Origin: Candidatus Pantoea deserta
GTDB taxonomy: Bacteria; Pseudomonadota; Gammaproteobacteria; Enterobacterales; Enterobacteriaceae
Direction of reading: 5' to 3'
NCBI RefSeq assembly: GCF_003813865.1
Contig: NZ_RMVG01000009.1
Span: forward strand, 1-64,000
Length of the DNA: 64,000 nt
The notes beneath the pieces are model-generated. The model was not told the origin of the DNA and did no database searches. It saw nothing but the letters and a program-made list of their open reading frames with translations. Positions 26,550 to 34,717 of this stretch are shown here, piece by piece; within the stretch, counting starts at the first letter, position 1, and every line of letters begins with the position of its first letter. The translations under genes were made by a program, and so were the position numbers.

Positions 26550-27995
26550 TTATTCATCGTTTCGCAGGTTACGGGAGCGGGAAATAATGTCCTGATACTT
26601 TTCAAAGTAGGGTTTGAAATCTTTATTCTTTGGCTCTGTTACTGAATGCTGATTCCTGACTTTCAGTGGATGTGTATTCCCAAGTCCTTTACGGGCCAGC
26701 AATGCAACCCCTTGCGCCGTAATCTCACGGTTTGAAGGCGATACAATTGTTTTCTGAATAAGCGTTGCCAGGAACTGCTTGAAGTATTCATTGGATGACA
26801 GGCCACCATCCACGGAAATGGTGTCGCCAATCGGGCGAACCTTATCCATGGCGTTGATAACTTCCGCTGAGCGAACCGCAATCCCCTCTAGAATCGACTG
26901 CAACATGTCCTTACGCTCGGTTTCCAGCGACAGGCCGGCCCACAATCCCGCGGCAGAGCGATCCCAGTGTGGACAGCCAAGTCCGGACAGAGCAGGCACG
27001 AAAGCCAGTCCGCGCGCAATGGCTGGTTCATCCGGGAAGTCTGAAAACTCTTCAAGCTCAGTAAACATGCCAATCTTGCCCGCCCAGTTTACGGCGGAAG
27101 CTGCGTTATAAACGCCGCCATCGAGACCATAAAGCGGCTTTTCGCCCGGTAACTTCCAGCACAGCGTAGGCAGAAGGCCTGAACCCGCTGCATCCGGAAC
27201 GTCTGATCCGGTAATTGACTGCAGGAAAGCACCGGTGCCGAAAGTAATTTTCATTTGCCCAGGCTCAAGGCAGCCATGACCGTAGGTCCCGGCAAACTGG
27301 TCAACAATGCAGGCTGTCAGCGGCGTGCTATTACCTTCATAACGGACGTCACCAAAATGACTGGTGTTGTGGCGTACTTCCGGCAGCGCTTCAATGGGTA
27401 CACCGAAAATACGGCAAAGCTCTTCATCCCACTGGAGAGTATGGATATTGAAAAGTGAAGTACGCGACGCGGAGTTAAAGTCTGTTGCATGCACACCGCA
27501 CAGATGGAACATGAAGAACGCATCCATGGTCCCCAGACGCAGGGTTCCGCGGCGATGTAGTTCCTGCGCACCTGCCACATTACGCATGATCCAGCCCATT
27601 TTACTGGCTGAAAAATAGGTATCTAACGGCAGACCAGAGCGAGCCCGAACGAACTCCTCCACACCGTCTGCGCGAAGTTTTTTGATAGTGCCTTCTGTAC
27701 GCTGATCCTGCCAGATGATGGCGTTACAGAGAGGAAGTCCGCTCTGCGCATCCCAGGCGACAATACTTTCGCCCTGATGAGCCAGGCCGATAGCATCCAC
27801 CACGCCGCAGTGGCTGAGGCAGTTGCGGATGTTGCGCAAAATTTCCATTGGATCATGCTCAACCCACCCCGGGTTGGGTGTTAACTGCTTGTGCGCGATA
27901 GCTGCGGGTGAAAAGTGTTTTCCATCTTCGCTGAACACGACAACACGCGTTCCGGTCGTTCCCTGGTCAATAGCTGCATAGCGTTGGTTAAGCAT
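26550..27995 (-). CDS. FGGY-family kinase, glycerol kinase-like
   Basis: A 481-residue kinase. The first phosphate loop reads AAIDQGTTGTRVVVFS at residues 7-22, as in GlpK. NPGWVEHDPMEI follows near 42-53, IIWQDQRTEGTI near 93-104, and TFGTGAFLQSITG near 251. The C-terminal adenosine region has ISVDGGLSSNEYFKQFLA near 392. It is somewhat shorter than GlpK (about 500) and lacks several of its substrate-loop residues, so another three- or four-carbon polyol or amino-polyol is possible. GAGG precedes the ATG. It is first in the unit with EutH-like and DUF1937 genes, behind the conserved 62-bp block B. Confidence 0.85.
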   Translation of the reverse strand: MLNQRYAAIDQGTTGTRVVVFSEDGKHFSPAAIAHKQLTPNPGWVEHDPMEILRNIRNCLSHCGVVDAIGLAHQGESIVAWDAQSGLPLCNAIIWQDQRTEGTIKKLRADGVEEFVRARSGLPLDTYFSASKMGWIMRNVAGAQELHRRGTLRLGTMDAFFMFHLCGVHATDFNSASRTSLFNIHTLQWDEELCRIFGVPIEALPEVRHNTSHFGDVRYEGNSTPLTACIVDQFAGTYGHGCLEPGQMKITFGTGAFLQSITGSDVPDAAGSGLLPTLCWKLPGEKPLYGLDGGVYNAASAVNWAGKIGMFTELEEFSDFPDEPAIARGLAFVPALSGLGCPHWDRSAAGLWAGLSLETERKDMLQSILEGIAVRSAEVINAMDKVRPIGDTISVDGGLSSNEYFKQFLATLIQKTIVSPSNREITAQGVALLARKGLGNTHPLKVRNQHSVTEPKNKDFKPYFEKYQDIISRSRNLRNDE

Positions 27996-28076
27996 AAAAA
28001 CCTCAATAACTGGATGTTATTTATGTGTTGCTAATGTTGTTCTTTCCACCATTTAGCATCACATAAACACATCAAA

Positions 28077-28138
28077 TCAACACAAATGTCACATTAACCC
28101 ACATAAACGTGACGTGCTTCATACTTTTTTCTAATAAT
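28077..28138. promoter_or_regulatory. Conserved 62-bp promoter block, copy B, with CACATAA sites
   Basis: Starts TCAACACAAATGTCACATTA and ends TCATACTTTTTTCTAATAAT with 21 bases between, matching copy A at 20804-20865. Inside it lies AACCCACATAAACGT. Around it are CATCACATAAACAC at 28057-28070 and TTTATGTGTTG at 28020-28030, the latter an inverted half-site. The density of CACATAA elements suggests cooperative binding by the DeoR-type regulator encoded 330 bp away. Confidence 0.75.
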
Positions 28139-28303
28139 CGTGTGGTTATTCTTAAAGTGGCGCGCCTGAGGCTTTTAATGCGCCAAATATCTTCAGTTTT
28201 CCTGCGAGCAGACTCACGGCTGGCGCATGAAATGTGGCCCTGTCGGGGCACTAGTGATGGCTATGAAAGTATAAAGGTTATTCAAAACGCGAGGAGTGAG
28301 GTG

Positions 28304-28322
28304 AAAAACCACATAAAAACAA
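28304..28322. promoter_or_regulatory. Candidate operator upstream of deoR-type gene
   Basis: AAAACCACATAAAAACAAC lies about 150 bp before the regulator start and matches the sites at 21057 and 28090. It suggests autoregulation. Confidence 0.55.
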
Positions 28323-28467
28323 CATCGGTGTTTTGTCATATGCGTATGTCTGTTATTTTGGCTGAAGGCGGTGCGCGCAGCAGCTTTACCTTACCTGACG
28401 CAGCAGATGCAATTGCGCAGAATCTTATTGCGCGTACTATCTCTACAAACAGTCATCGGAATCAAAA

Positions 28468-29232
28468 ATGGATCAGTCAAACGGTTCTGAAAGAAGAAAT
28501 ATTATTCTTGAAAAGCTCAGGGAGGACGGTCAGGTTTTTGTGAACGATCTGGCAGAGTTCTTCAATGTATCGCAGGAAACCATCAGGCGTGATTTTAACA
28601 AGCTTGAAGAGATGAGATACATCAAGAAGGTGCATGGCGGTGCGGTGAGTGCCCAGTTCGGCTTCGAGCTTGAATTCAAGGAGCGTGCGAAACTTGCGGA
28701 AGATGAGAAAAAAGCCATTGCTGAAAAAGCTGCGCAGCTCGTAAAGCCAGGCGATTCGCTGTTTATCGATTTTGGCACCACGACAATGGAGTTTGCCCGT
28801 CAGATCAGTGGCGTAAATGACCTGACCGTAATTACTAACTCGCCCGTGATAGCCAATCTTTTTCACGATAATGCCACCATGCAACTTATCCTTATTGGCG
28901 GGCAATTCGGTTCGTCCAAAATGGAATGCGTGGGTCCAATAGCGCTTCAGTCAATCAGCGCGTTTTATGCCGACTATGCGTTTATCGGGGCGGGCGCGGT
29001 AAGCCCGGACGCTGGGGTGATGGATCAGAGCCTCGATGAAGCGGCGATCGCACGACAGATGATTAAGCAAAGCAACCAGACTGTCGTGTTAGCTGACGGC
29101 CATAAAATTAATAACCGAGCCACATCACTGGTTGCCGGATGGAAAGACATTGCCTGGCTTGTGACAACTGACCCGGATAATAAACTGAAAAATTTGAGCT
29201 TTCCCAAATCACTTAATCTTTTAATTGCTTAG
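28468..29232 (+). CDS. DeoR/GlpR family transcriptional regulator
   Basis: A 254-residue DeoR-type repressor. The N-terminal winged helix-turn-helix covers residues 8-60 (ILEKLREDGQVFVNDLAEFF, VSQETIRRDFNKLEEM, KKVHGGAV). The C-terminal sugar-phosphate-sensing isomerase-like fold starts near 75 (FKERAKLAEDEKKAIAEKA, SLFIDFGTTTMEFA, ITNSPVIANL, and VVLADGHKI near 205). Members respond to phosphorylated sugars or polyols such as glycerol-3-phosphate. It stands at the edge of the island next to the densest cluster of CACATAA sites, so it is the best candidate master regulator of the 14.7-29.2 kb regulon. A perfect 9-bp hairpin (29247-29269, CAGCCGGTG arm) follows its stop without a T-run. Confidence 0.88.
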   Translation: MDQSNGSERRNIILEKLREDGQVFVNDLAEFFNVSQETIRRDFNKLEEMRYIKKVHGGAVSAQFGFELEFKERAKLAEDEKKAIAEKAAQLVKPGDSLFIDFGTTTMEFARQISGVNDLTVITNSPVIANLFHDNATMQLILIGGQFGSSKMECVGPIALQSISAFYADYAFIGAGAVSPDAGVMDQSLDEAAIARQMIKQSNQTVVLADGHKINNRATSLVAGWKDIAWLVTTDPDNKLKNLSFPKSLNLLIA

Positions 29233-29398
29233 CTCATATCTAAATTCAGCCGGTGTGCTGCACCGGCTGGCAAAGAACTTATCCCGACAGATTTAAAAAA
29301 ATTGCATATGCATATACCAAGAGTGGATGCATCAATTGTGGTTTATTTGGCCGGTGATTTACACATTTCCAGTGCTTGCCTGACGCTAAAGATTGCTT

Positions 29399-29465
29399 CT
29401 GCTTCTCGCTCATAGCGGACCCAGGCCTGCACGTCTGTCCGCTCTGTGCCAAAACCGGACATGAC
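29399..29465. repeat. 65-bp two-part dyad element, left copy
   Basis: Starts CTGCTTCTCGCTCATAGCGG. Its second part is TGTCCGCTCTGTGCCAAAAC, followed by CGGACAT. The right copy at 30547-30613 shares the start, and the GTGCC segment lies at the same offset (47 bases). The two copies are direct repeats bracketing the MarR-GNAT gene. Confidence 0.65.
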
Positions 29466-29503
29466 TGATTCAGGGTAGAGGGACAAAGCGTAAATACAAC
29501 ATG

Positions 29504-30472
29504 TCATAAGGATGAGTGGTAAGCGAGGTTTATTCGAGTGAACTGTTGCTCAGTAATGGTACTGCCCCACTGATCGCCTTCCCATTCTTTCGACAATTCA
29601 AATCCGAATGATTCGTACAATCGTCTTGCCGTGGTAAGTTTATTGAATGTCCATAATTGTACTGAAGAGAAGTTTTGCTCATCACAAAATTTCATTGCCT
29701 CTGAAATAAGTTTTCTACCCAGTCCGCTTCCACGACACCCATCGTCAAGAATGAACCAACGCAGATGCGCTTCATTATTTCCCAGATCCTCACCGTCAAT
29801 GGCAACTGAGCCGACTACGCGCTCGTTCATCATTGCCAGCCAGATTTGATTACATGGCTTATCCAGACGGGCCGAAAAATCAGCAAGGCCCGCGGCAACC
29901 TTCGCTTCAAAAAAATTGCCAAAGTTATGCTCTCTGGCGTAATAGCTGCCATGCATTTCTGTAATGCGGCCAATCATACCTGCATGATAACCCGTGACTA
30001 TTTTGAAGCTTTGATGCACTTCTCCTGGGGTGTTTTCGCGACAGGCTTTCAACGCACTGGCATAGGAGGAAAGGCCCTTTGATACAGCTTCCTGGCTAAA
30101 CGGATCGAGCTTATTGAGTGCTGCTGCTACACGTTGGTCAGCGTAAGCATTTATATTCTGCACGGTCTTTTTGCCCTTACCGGTGAGGCTGAGTAGCTTC
30201 GTCCTCGCATCGTCAGCGGAAGGGTTTTCTTCGAGTTCTCCGGCCTCAACGAGTTTAGCGAGCATGCGGCTGACGCTGGACTTCTCCAGCCCCAAAATCT
30301 GTACCAGTTGAGCGGCTGTCATAGATCCATGCGCTTCAACTTCAAGCATGGCGTGAACGGCTGAGGGAGGATAATCCGTTGCGGCCAGATTTTGGTTCAT
30401 GAACCCTAGCTCTCGCACCATTAAACGTGATGCTGCACGGATGTTTTTTATGTGCTGTTGTTCTGAAGTCAT
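29504..30472 (-). CDS. MarR-GNAT fusion protein (HTH plus N-acetyltransferase)
   Basis: A 322-residue two-domain protein. Residues 1-145 are a MarR-type winged helix (SAVHAMLEVEAHGSMTAAQL, LEKSSVSRMLAKLVEAGELE, KLLSLTGKGKKTV). Residues 160-320 are a GNAT domain with LRWFILDDGCRGSGLGRKLI, the acetyl-CoA binding loop, and LTTARRLYESFGFEL, the final motif. This architecture is a known family in bacteria, though its targets are unsettled. The ATG at 30472 has AAAGG at good distance; a GTG nine bases earlier is too close to it. It is solitary, bracketed by the two 65-bp repeats. Confidence 0.83.
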   Translation of the reverse strand: MTSEQQHIKNIRAASRLMVRELGFMNQNLAATDYPPSAVHAMLEVEAHGSMTAAQLVQILGLEKSSVSRMLAKLVEAGELEENPSADDARTKLLSLTGKGKKTVQNINAYADQRVAAALNKLDPFSQEAVSKGLSSYASALKACRENTPGEVHQSFKIVTGYHAGMIGRITEMHGSYYAREHNFGNFFEAKVAAGLADFSARLDKPCNQIWLAMMNERVVGSVAIDGEDLGNNEAHLRWFILDDGCRGSGLGRKLISEAMKFCDEQNFSSVQLWTFNKLTTARRLYESFGFELSKEWEGDQWGSTITEQQFTRINLAYHSSL

Positions 30473-30546
30473 TAGCGTCACCTTTACATGATAGTTGCAT
30501 CATACAACCATTTGCCTAGAAAGTTTGTCAATCCCTTATTTTGTGA

Positions 30547-30613
30547 CTGCTTCTCGCTCAAAGCGGACATCGACCCTACGGCCGCCTCGATTTGTGCCAG
30601 AAGCGGGCGTTAG
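30547..30613. repeat. 65-bp two-part dyad element, right copy
   Basis: Starts CTGCTTCTCGCTCAAAGCGG and ends with TTTGTGCCAGAAGCGGGCGT. It aligns without gaps to the left copy at 29399. The middle portion has diverged most. Confidence 0.6.
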
Positions 30614-31111
30614 GGATCTTCCGGAAAAACGACATTGCCTGATTGACCGATACCGGCGGGAATGAGTGACAAATGGCGATCTGCCGTCGAGCAGACCGCC
30701 ATTGCTGTTTTTTGCAGCAGCGGGCGTTTTTATCCTGGGCTGAAACACTCTGTCAGAGGCTTTTTAAAACGAACCACTTCATTAGCAACCTCAGAATTTT
30801 CACCACGTCGTTTGCGATGAATGTCGGCATCGCTTGCAGGCCTGTAAATTCATTTGCTTTGTGAAAATGGAGATAAACACCATCTACGCCGATCCCGTCA
30901 ATAAACTGCGTTGGGTCGTTGAAAGCCTTTAGTAGGGCATTGCACCGCAATCATCAATCTCTGCTTGCGCCTTGCCTGCTCAGGATCTCCACTCTGCGCC
31001 AGAAGCCCAGGCGGATCACTTCATGGCGGGTTGATCGACTTAGAGAAATAAAGTGAACAGGAGCAATAACCTGAGAAGAACATAAACCGGAAACACGGCA
31101 TCAAAACATTA
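30614..31111. other. Gene-free stretch holding a gene remnant
   Basis: A decayed copy of the GTCCGC dyad core may be present near 30990-31015 (CTGCGCCAGAAGCCCAGGCG). The minus-strand remnant at 30753-30950 is listed separately. No other feature was seen. Confidence 0.4.
30753..30950 (-). pseudogene. Probable gene remnant of unknown family
   Basis: The frame encodes about 65 residues with protein-like composition (FNDPTQFIDGIGVDGVYLHF, GLQAMPTFIANDVVKILRLL). It has only a TTG start, directly after two stop codons, and no ribosome site. Alternating hydrophobic and charged positions suggest a once-real coding segment. I do not recognise the family. Confidence 0.35.
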
Positions 31112-31738
31112 ATGTTCGCCAGGGAGCCGCCGATATCTGACATTAACTCATCATTTATTAGCAAAGGATTACTTTTGAAGCGAGTCGAGCGCGATTTCAT
31201 CTGTTTATTTAATTGTCTGTGGTATCAGGACTTCCCTGTGTTCAAAGGCGAATACATCAACCGATCCAACTGGACCATTCATGTTGGGCTGGTTATACGA
31301 GAGTGTGCAAAGTTGATGGGCGCGAGAACCTTTTTTGAACAGCACGGGCGTACAGATGCGGTGTTAAAATATCCAGACAAGCAAATTTTAACCTTTGTTG
31401 AGTGGGAATATATTCAGGCAGATAAGGACAGCGTTAATGAGTTAGACAAGCTTCTTGAGAAGAACGACGAATGCTACTTTTCTACATTCATCTCGTATTG
31501 CCAGCATGAAAACATCGATGTTGTTATGGAAAAAGCAAGCAGGATATGGAGTAAAGCCAGCAGGCCCTTAATTTTCTTTTTGATCACTTATGAACCCCAG
31601 GCGAAAAAGTGCCGAAATTTTCTCGAGCTGAGAACCTACTTCTTCTCAAAAGGCAAAAGAAAACTCGTTCGCAGACAACCCGCGCTTCCATGGGATGTTG
31701 AGCAAAGAAAATTTAACGCTGAAAAAGATGCAGCCTAA
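31112..31738 (+). CDS. Hypothetical protein, 208 residues, possible nuclease-like core
   Basis: I do not recognise a family with confidence. The protein is soluble, rich in aromatic and charged residues. It has GRTDAVLKYPDKQILTFVEW followed by E at about residues 78-99, a D-x(n)-E-x-E spacing that loosely recalls PD-(D/E)xK nuclease cores. The C-terminus is basic (KGKRKLVRRQP). The ATG at 31112 has no clear ribosome site, and the true start may be a later codon. It stands alone between a remnant and the glutathione peroxidase, in AT-richer DNA than its surroundings, which suggests recent acquisition. Confidence 0.5.
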   Translation: MFAREPPISDINSSFISKGLLLKRVERDFICLFNCLWYQDFPVFKGEYINRSNWTIHVGLVIRECAKLMGARTFFEQHGRTDAVLKYPDKQILTFVEWEYIQADKDSVNELDKLLEKNDECYFSTFISYCQHENIDVVMEKASRIWSKASRPLIFFLITYEPQAKKCRNFLELRTYFFSKGKRKLVRRQPALPWDVEQRKFNAEKDAA

Positions 31739-31958
31739 AAAGGGTGTCTAACATCTTCATAGCCAAATTGCTGCGCGCCTGACTAAAATTTTGCATGATC
31801 AAAAGCCTGTAAGGCCGACCGGGTGAAGACCGCCTCTGGCCGAAGCGGCATCAGCCTAATGCCACATGCAGTCACGGTAAATGTCTCTTTCCAGTCCAGA
31901 ACCATTTATCCTGAGTAACACAATCAACCTGCGATGCAAACATTCCGAGGATGGCGAC

Positions 31959-32441
31959 ATGAGCGCTTTTTATCAATTTACTGCCACCAGCTTAAGTGGT
32001 CAGCGCATCTCGATGGCCGACTACGCGGGCAAGCTGGTTCTCGTGGTCAATACCGCCAGCCATTGCGGGTTTACGCCGCAATACGCAGGACTTGAGTCTC
32101 TCTACAAGAAGTACGCTGATCAGGGGCTGGTGGTGCTTGGATTTCCCTGCAATCAGTTCGGCAAGCAGGAACCCGGCGGTGCTGAAGAGATCGCCCAGAC
32201 CTGCCACATTAACTATGGGGTGAGTTTTCCGATGTTCGAGAAAGTCGAGGTTAACGGCGCTGCAACGCATCCGGTGTTTCGTTATCTGAAAGACGCCTTG
32301 CCCGGCGTGCTGGGCGGGCGCATCAAATGGAACTTTACCAAGTTTCTGATTGGGCGCGACGGTCAGCCACTCAGGCGTTTCGCGCCGATCACCACCCCGG
32401 AGAAGATGGACGCCGTTATTCTTGCAGCCCTCAAAAGCTAA
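31959..32441 (+). CDS. Glutathione peroxidase (BtuE/GPx-like)
   Basis: A 160-residue thiol peroxidase. It has the conserved NTASHCGFTPQY motif with peroxidatic Cys36, the GFPCNQFGKQEPG motif with Cys64 and Gln66, and KWNFTKFLI with the catalytic Trp and Asn. It reduces hydrogen peroxide and organic hydroperoxides using thioredoxin or glutathione. The length equals small cytosolic members. The ATG at 31959 has GAGGAT at a good distance; an upstream in-frame ATG would add 26 residues without a signal peptide and is rejected. Confidence 0.88.
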   Translation: MSAFYQFTATSLSGQRISMADYAGKLVLVVNTASHCGFTPQYAGLESLYKKYADQGLVVLGFPCNQFGKQEPGGAEEIAQTCHINYGVSFPMFEKVEVNGAATHPVFRYLKDALPGVLGGRIKWNFTKFLIGRDGQPLRRFAPITTPEKMDAVILAALKS

Positions 32442-32583
32442 GCTGACCGGGCGCATTAGCTTTCCGCTTAGCGCGGGCTGCGATCGATTTCTGAACTTCT
32501 GCAAGTCCGGCTTAACCTGTGTCACGGGGGAAGGGCGTCTCTACTCTGGGCCTGCCTGTCATTCGCTGCGGCAAGAGCAAAAC

Positions 32584-32609
32584 GCGCGGGAGCAAGGGCG
32601 CTCCCGCGC
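32584..32609 (-). terminator. Hairpin terminator after Gfo/Idh/MocA gene
   Basis: GCGCGGGAGC and GCTCCCGCGC are perfect 10-bp arms around six bases, with AAAA on the plus strand giving a short T-run on the minus strand. It lies just past the stop at 32614. Confidence 0.6.
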
Positions 32610-32613
32610 CCTT

Positions 32614-33783
32614 TCAGCAGTCGACCCAGACTGCGCCAGCGTCCGCCGAGCGAACGCAGTTTTCTACCCAGCGAACCCCGGCCAGCCCGGCATGAACGTC
32701 CGGATACCAGAAGTCACTGAGAAACGCGGTATCACGGCGATCGGCCGCATCCATCGCCAGCGCGAAACGACGGTAAAGGTTTGACCAGGCTTCAAACAGA
32801 CCTTCCGGGTGTCCGCCTCCGATACGATCCTCCGCGCGCGCGCGGGCGCTGAGATAATCCATGCCGCGCTCCAGGATACGCACTGGCTCGCCCTGGACTT
32901 CATAGCGCAGCTGATTCGGCTGCTCATCCCACCACTCAAGGCTCGCTCTGGACCCGACGACCCGAATTTTCTGCCCGTGCATTGAGCCGCAATTCACCGC
33001 CGAGGCCCACATGCTTCCCACCGCGCCATTGCTAAATTCCATCAGAACATAGGCATTATCTTCCAGCGGCGCCCTGCTTGCGATAAAGCTTTGACGCGCG
33101 CACAGCAGGCGTTTCACATGCAGGTCGGGAACCATCGTTTCGGCGATAAACAGGGGATGCGTAGCCAGATCGCCCAACACATAGCTGGGACCGACGAAAC
33201 GAGGATCGACGCGCCAGCGGGTGCTGGGGTTCTGCAACTCGACCGCCTCATGATGAAAACCGTGGGCAAACTGCATATTAATAATGCGAATGTCGCCCAG
33301 TTCGCCCGCCGCTATCATCTCCCGCGCCTGATGGATCAGTTGATGACCGGCATAGCCATAGGTCACGCCGACGATCTTGTTTTTTTCAATGCTGAGACGT
33401 TCAAGCTCATCCGCCTCCTGAGTCGTGAAGCAGAGGGGTTTTTCGCATACCACATGCAGGCCAGCCAGAAGCGCAGCCCGGCAAATAGAAAAGTGAGTGT
33501 TATTCGGCGTCGCGACGGAAACCGCCTGAATGCCGTCTGGCCGGGCCGCTTCTGCGGCAAACAGGCTCTCGTAGTCGGGATAGCAGCGTTCCGGCGCAAC
33601 GCCGAGCGCCGCGCCAAACGCCTGTCCGCGCGCGGCGTCAATATCGAATGCGCCAGCCACGAGGGTAAAGGTATTATCGCGCAGCGCCGCAGAGCGGTGG
33701 ATATAGCCGATTTGGCTGGTTCCCCCGCCGCCGACCATGCCCCAGCGCAGCGAGTGTTCGAGCGGTTTGATACCATTAATCAT
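32614..33783 (-). CDS. Gfo/Idh/MocA family oxidoreductase
   Basis: A 389-residue NAD(P)-dependent sugar or cyclitol dehydrogenase. It has the Rossmann start RWGMVGGGGTSQIGYIHRSA and the conserved CEKPLCFTTQEADEL near 113 with the catalytic Lys. VIGVTYGYAGHQLIHQARE-type segments and the GGGHPEGLFEAWSNLYRRFA end segment match larger members such as those acting on inositols and glucosides. The ATG at 33783 has GAGGAG upstream. It follows the TIM-barrel isomerase by 10 bp and the sugar porter gene, forming a three-gene operon for an imported sugar or inositol. Confidence 0.87.
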   Translation of the reverse strand: MINGIKPLEHSLRWGMVGGGGTSQIGYIHRSAALRDNTFTLVAGAFDIDAARGQAFGAALGVAPERCYPDYESLFAAEAARPDGIQAVSVATPNNTHFSICRAALLAGLHVVCEKPLCFTTQEADELERLSIEKNKIVGVTYGYAGHQLIHQAREMIAAGELGDIRIINMQFAHGFHHEAVELQNPSTRWRVDPRFVGPSYVLGDLATHPLFIAETMVPDLHVKRLLCARQSFIASRAPLEDNAYVLMEFSNGAVGSMWASAVNCGSMHGQKIRVVGSRASLEWWDEQPNQLRYEVQGEPVRILERGMDYLSARARAEDRIGGGHPEGLFEAWSNLYRRFALAMDAADRRDTAFLSDFWYPDVHAGLAGVRWVENCVRSADAGAVWVDC

Positions 33784-33793
33784 AGTGTTCTCC

Positions 33794-34717
33794 TCAAAAA
33801 CCAACCGACTGTAAATAGTGCAGGCTTGCGGTCACATCGCGAAGACTGGTATCCGCATTGCGCGGATCTCTCTCCTGCTCGATGGTGATCCAGCCCTGAT
33901 AGCGACGCTGGCGTAAAAACTGATGTATCTGCGCATAGTCGATCGCGCCGCTGCCGAGCGGACACATCACCCCGCGGGCGCAGGCAGAGAAAAAGTCCAC
34001 CTCTTCCGCAATTACGTCCCGCCAGACCGACGCGTTGATGTCTTTGAAATGAAGGTAATCAATACGATCCCAGTATTTATCAAGCGTATCGATCGGGTTC
34101 ATACCGGAGTAAAAGAGGTGACCGGTGTCCAGGCAGAGACCGGCAACAGAGTGAGGAATATCCTCGACCAGCTGTGCCAGCTCATCCTCATATTCAATAC
34201 AGCCGCCGGCATGAGGATGAATAACCGGGCGCACGCCATACTCTTTCCAGGCTATTTCGCTGAGAATAACAATGTGCTTCATCAGGGTTTGCCACTCTTC
34301 CGTGAGGAGGCGAGGCGCTTTTTCTGGCTGGCCCGCCAGCGCGGCGCGTTGCTGATTACCAAAATCAATAATCACCAGGTAGGGGGGCGGGCGGTTATCG
34401 CCGTGCACTTTTTCCGCGCCCGGAGCGGCTTTGAGGTTGCGGCAGATAGCATGCGTCAGCTCAATCATGGCCGGAAAATGAGATTCACTGACCAGATCGT
34501 CAAAAATGGTGCCGGCCACCAGCGAGAGCTGATACTGATTCAGCGCGTCGGCCAGCTCATCTTGCTGTACTGGCAGATAGCCCCAGGGTCCCAGCTCGAT
34601 ACTCTTGTAGCCTGCCAGCGCCGCTTCATGCAGAACCTTTCGCCAGGACGGCAGCCAGGGATTTTTGGGATCGTCTACGCCCCAGCTACAGGGAGCGTTA
34701 GCAATACGTATTGTCAT
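33794..34717 (-). CDS. Sugar phosphate isomerase/epimerase (IolE/IolI-like TIM barrel)
   Basis: A 307-residue AP-endonuclease-2-like TIM barrel. The start IANAPCSWGVDDPKNPWLPS is typical of inosose dehydratase-type members. Probable metal ligands appear in VIHPHAGGCIEYEDEL near 176-190, CLDTGHLFYSGMNP near 206, HFKDINASVW near 235, and the E of TIEQERDP near 285. Its ATG overlaps the stop of the porter gene (ATGA). Together with the Gfo/Idh/MocA gene it probably carries out the oxidation and isomerisation steps of a cyclitol or keto-sugar pathway. Confidence 0.83.
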   Translation of the reverse strand: MTIRIANAPCSWGVDDPKNPWLPSWRKVLHEAALAGYKSIELGPWGYLPVQQDELADALNQYQLSLVAGTIFDDLVSESHFPAMIELTHAICRNLKAAPGAEKVHGDNRPPPYLVIIDFGNQQRAALAGQPEKAPRLLTEEWQTLMKHIVILSEIAWKEYGVRPVIHPHAGGCIEYEDELAQLVEDIPHSVAGLCLDTGHLFYSGMNPIDTLDKYWDRIDYLHFKDINASVWRDVIAEEVDFFSACARGVMCPLGSGAIDYAQIHQFLRQRRYQGWITIEQERDPRNADTSLRDVTASLHYLQSVGF

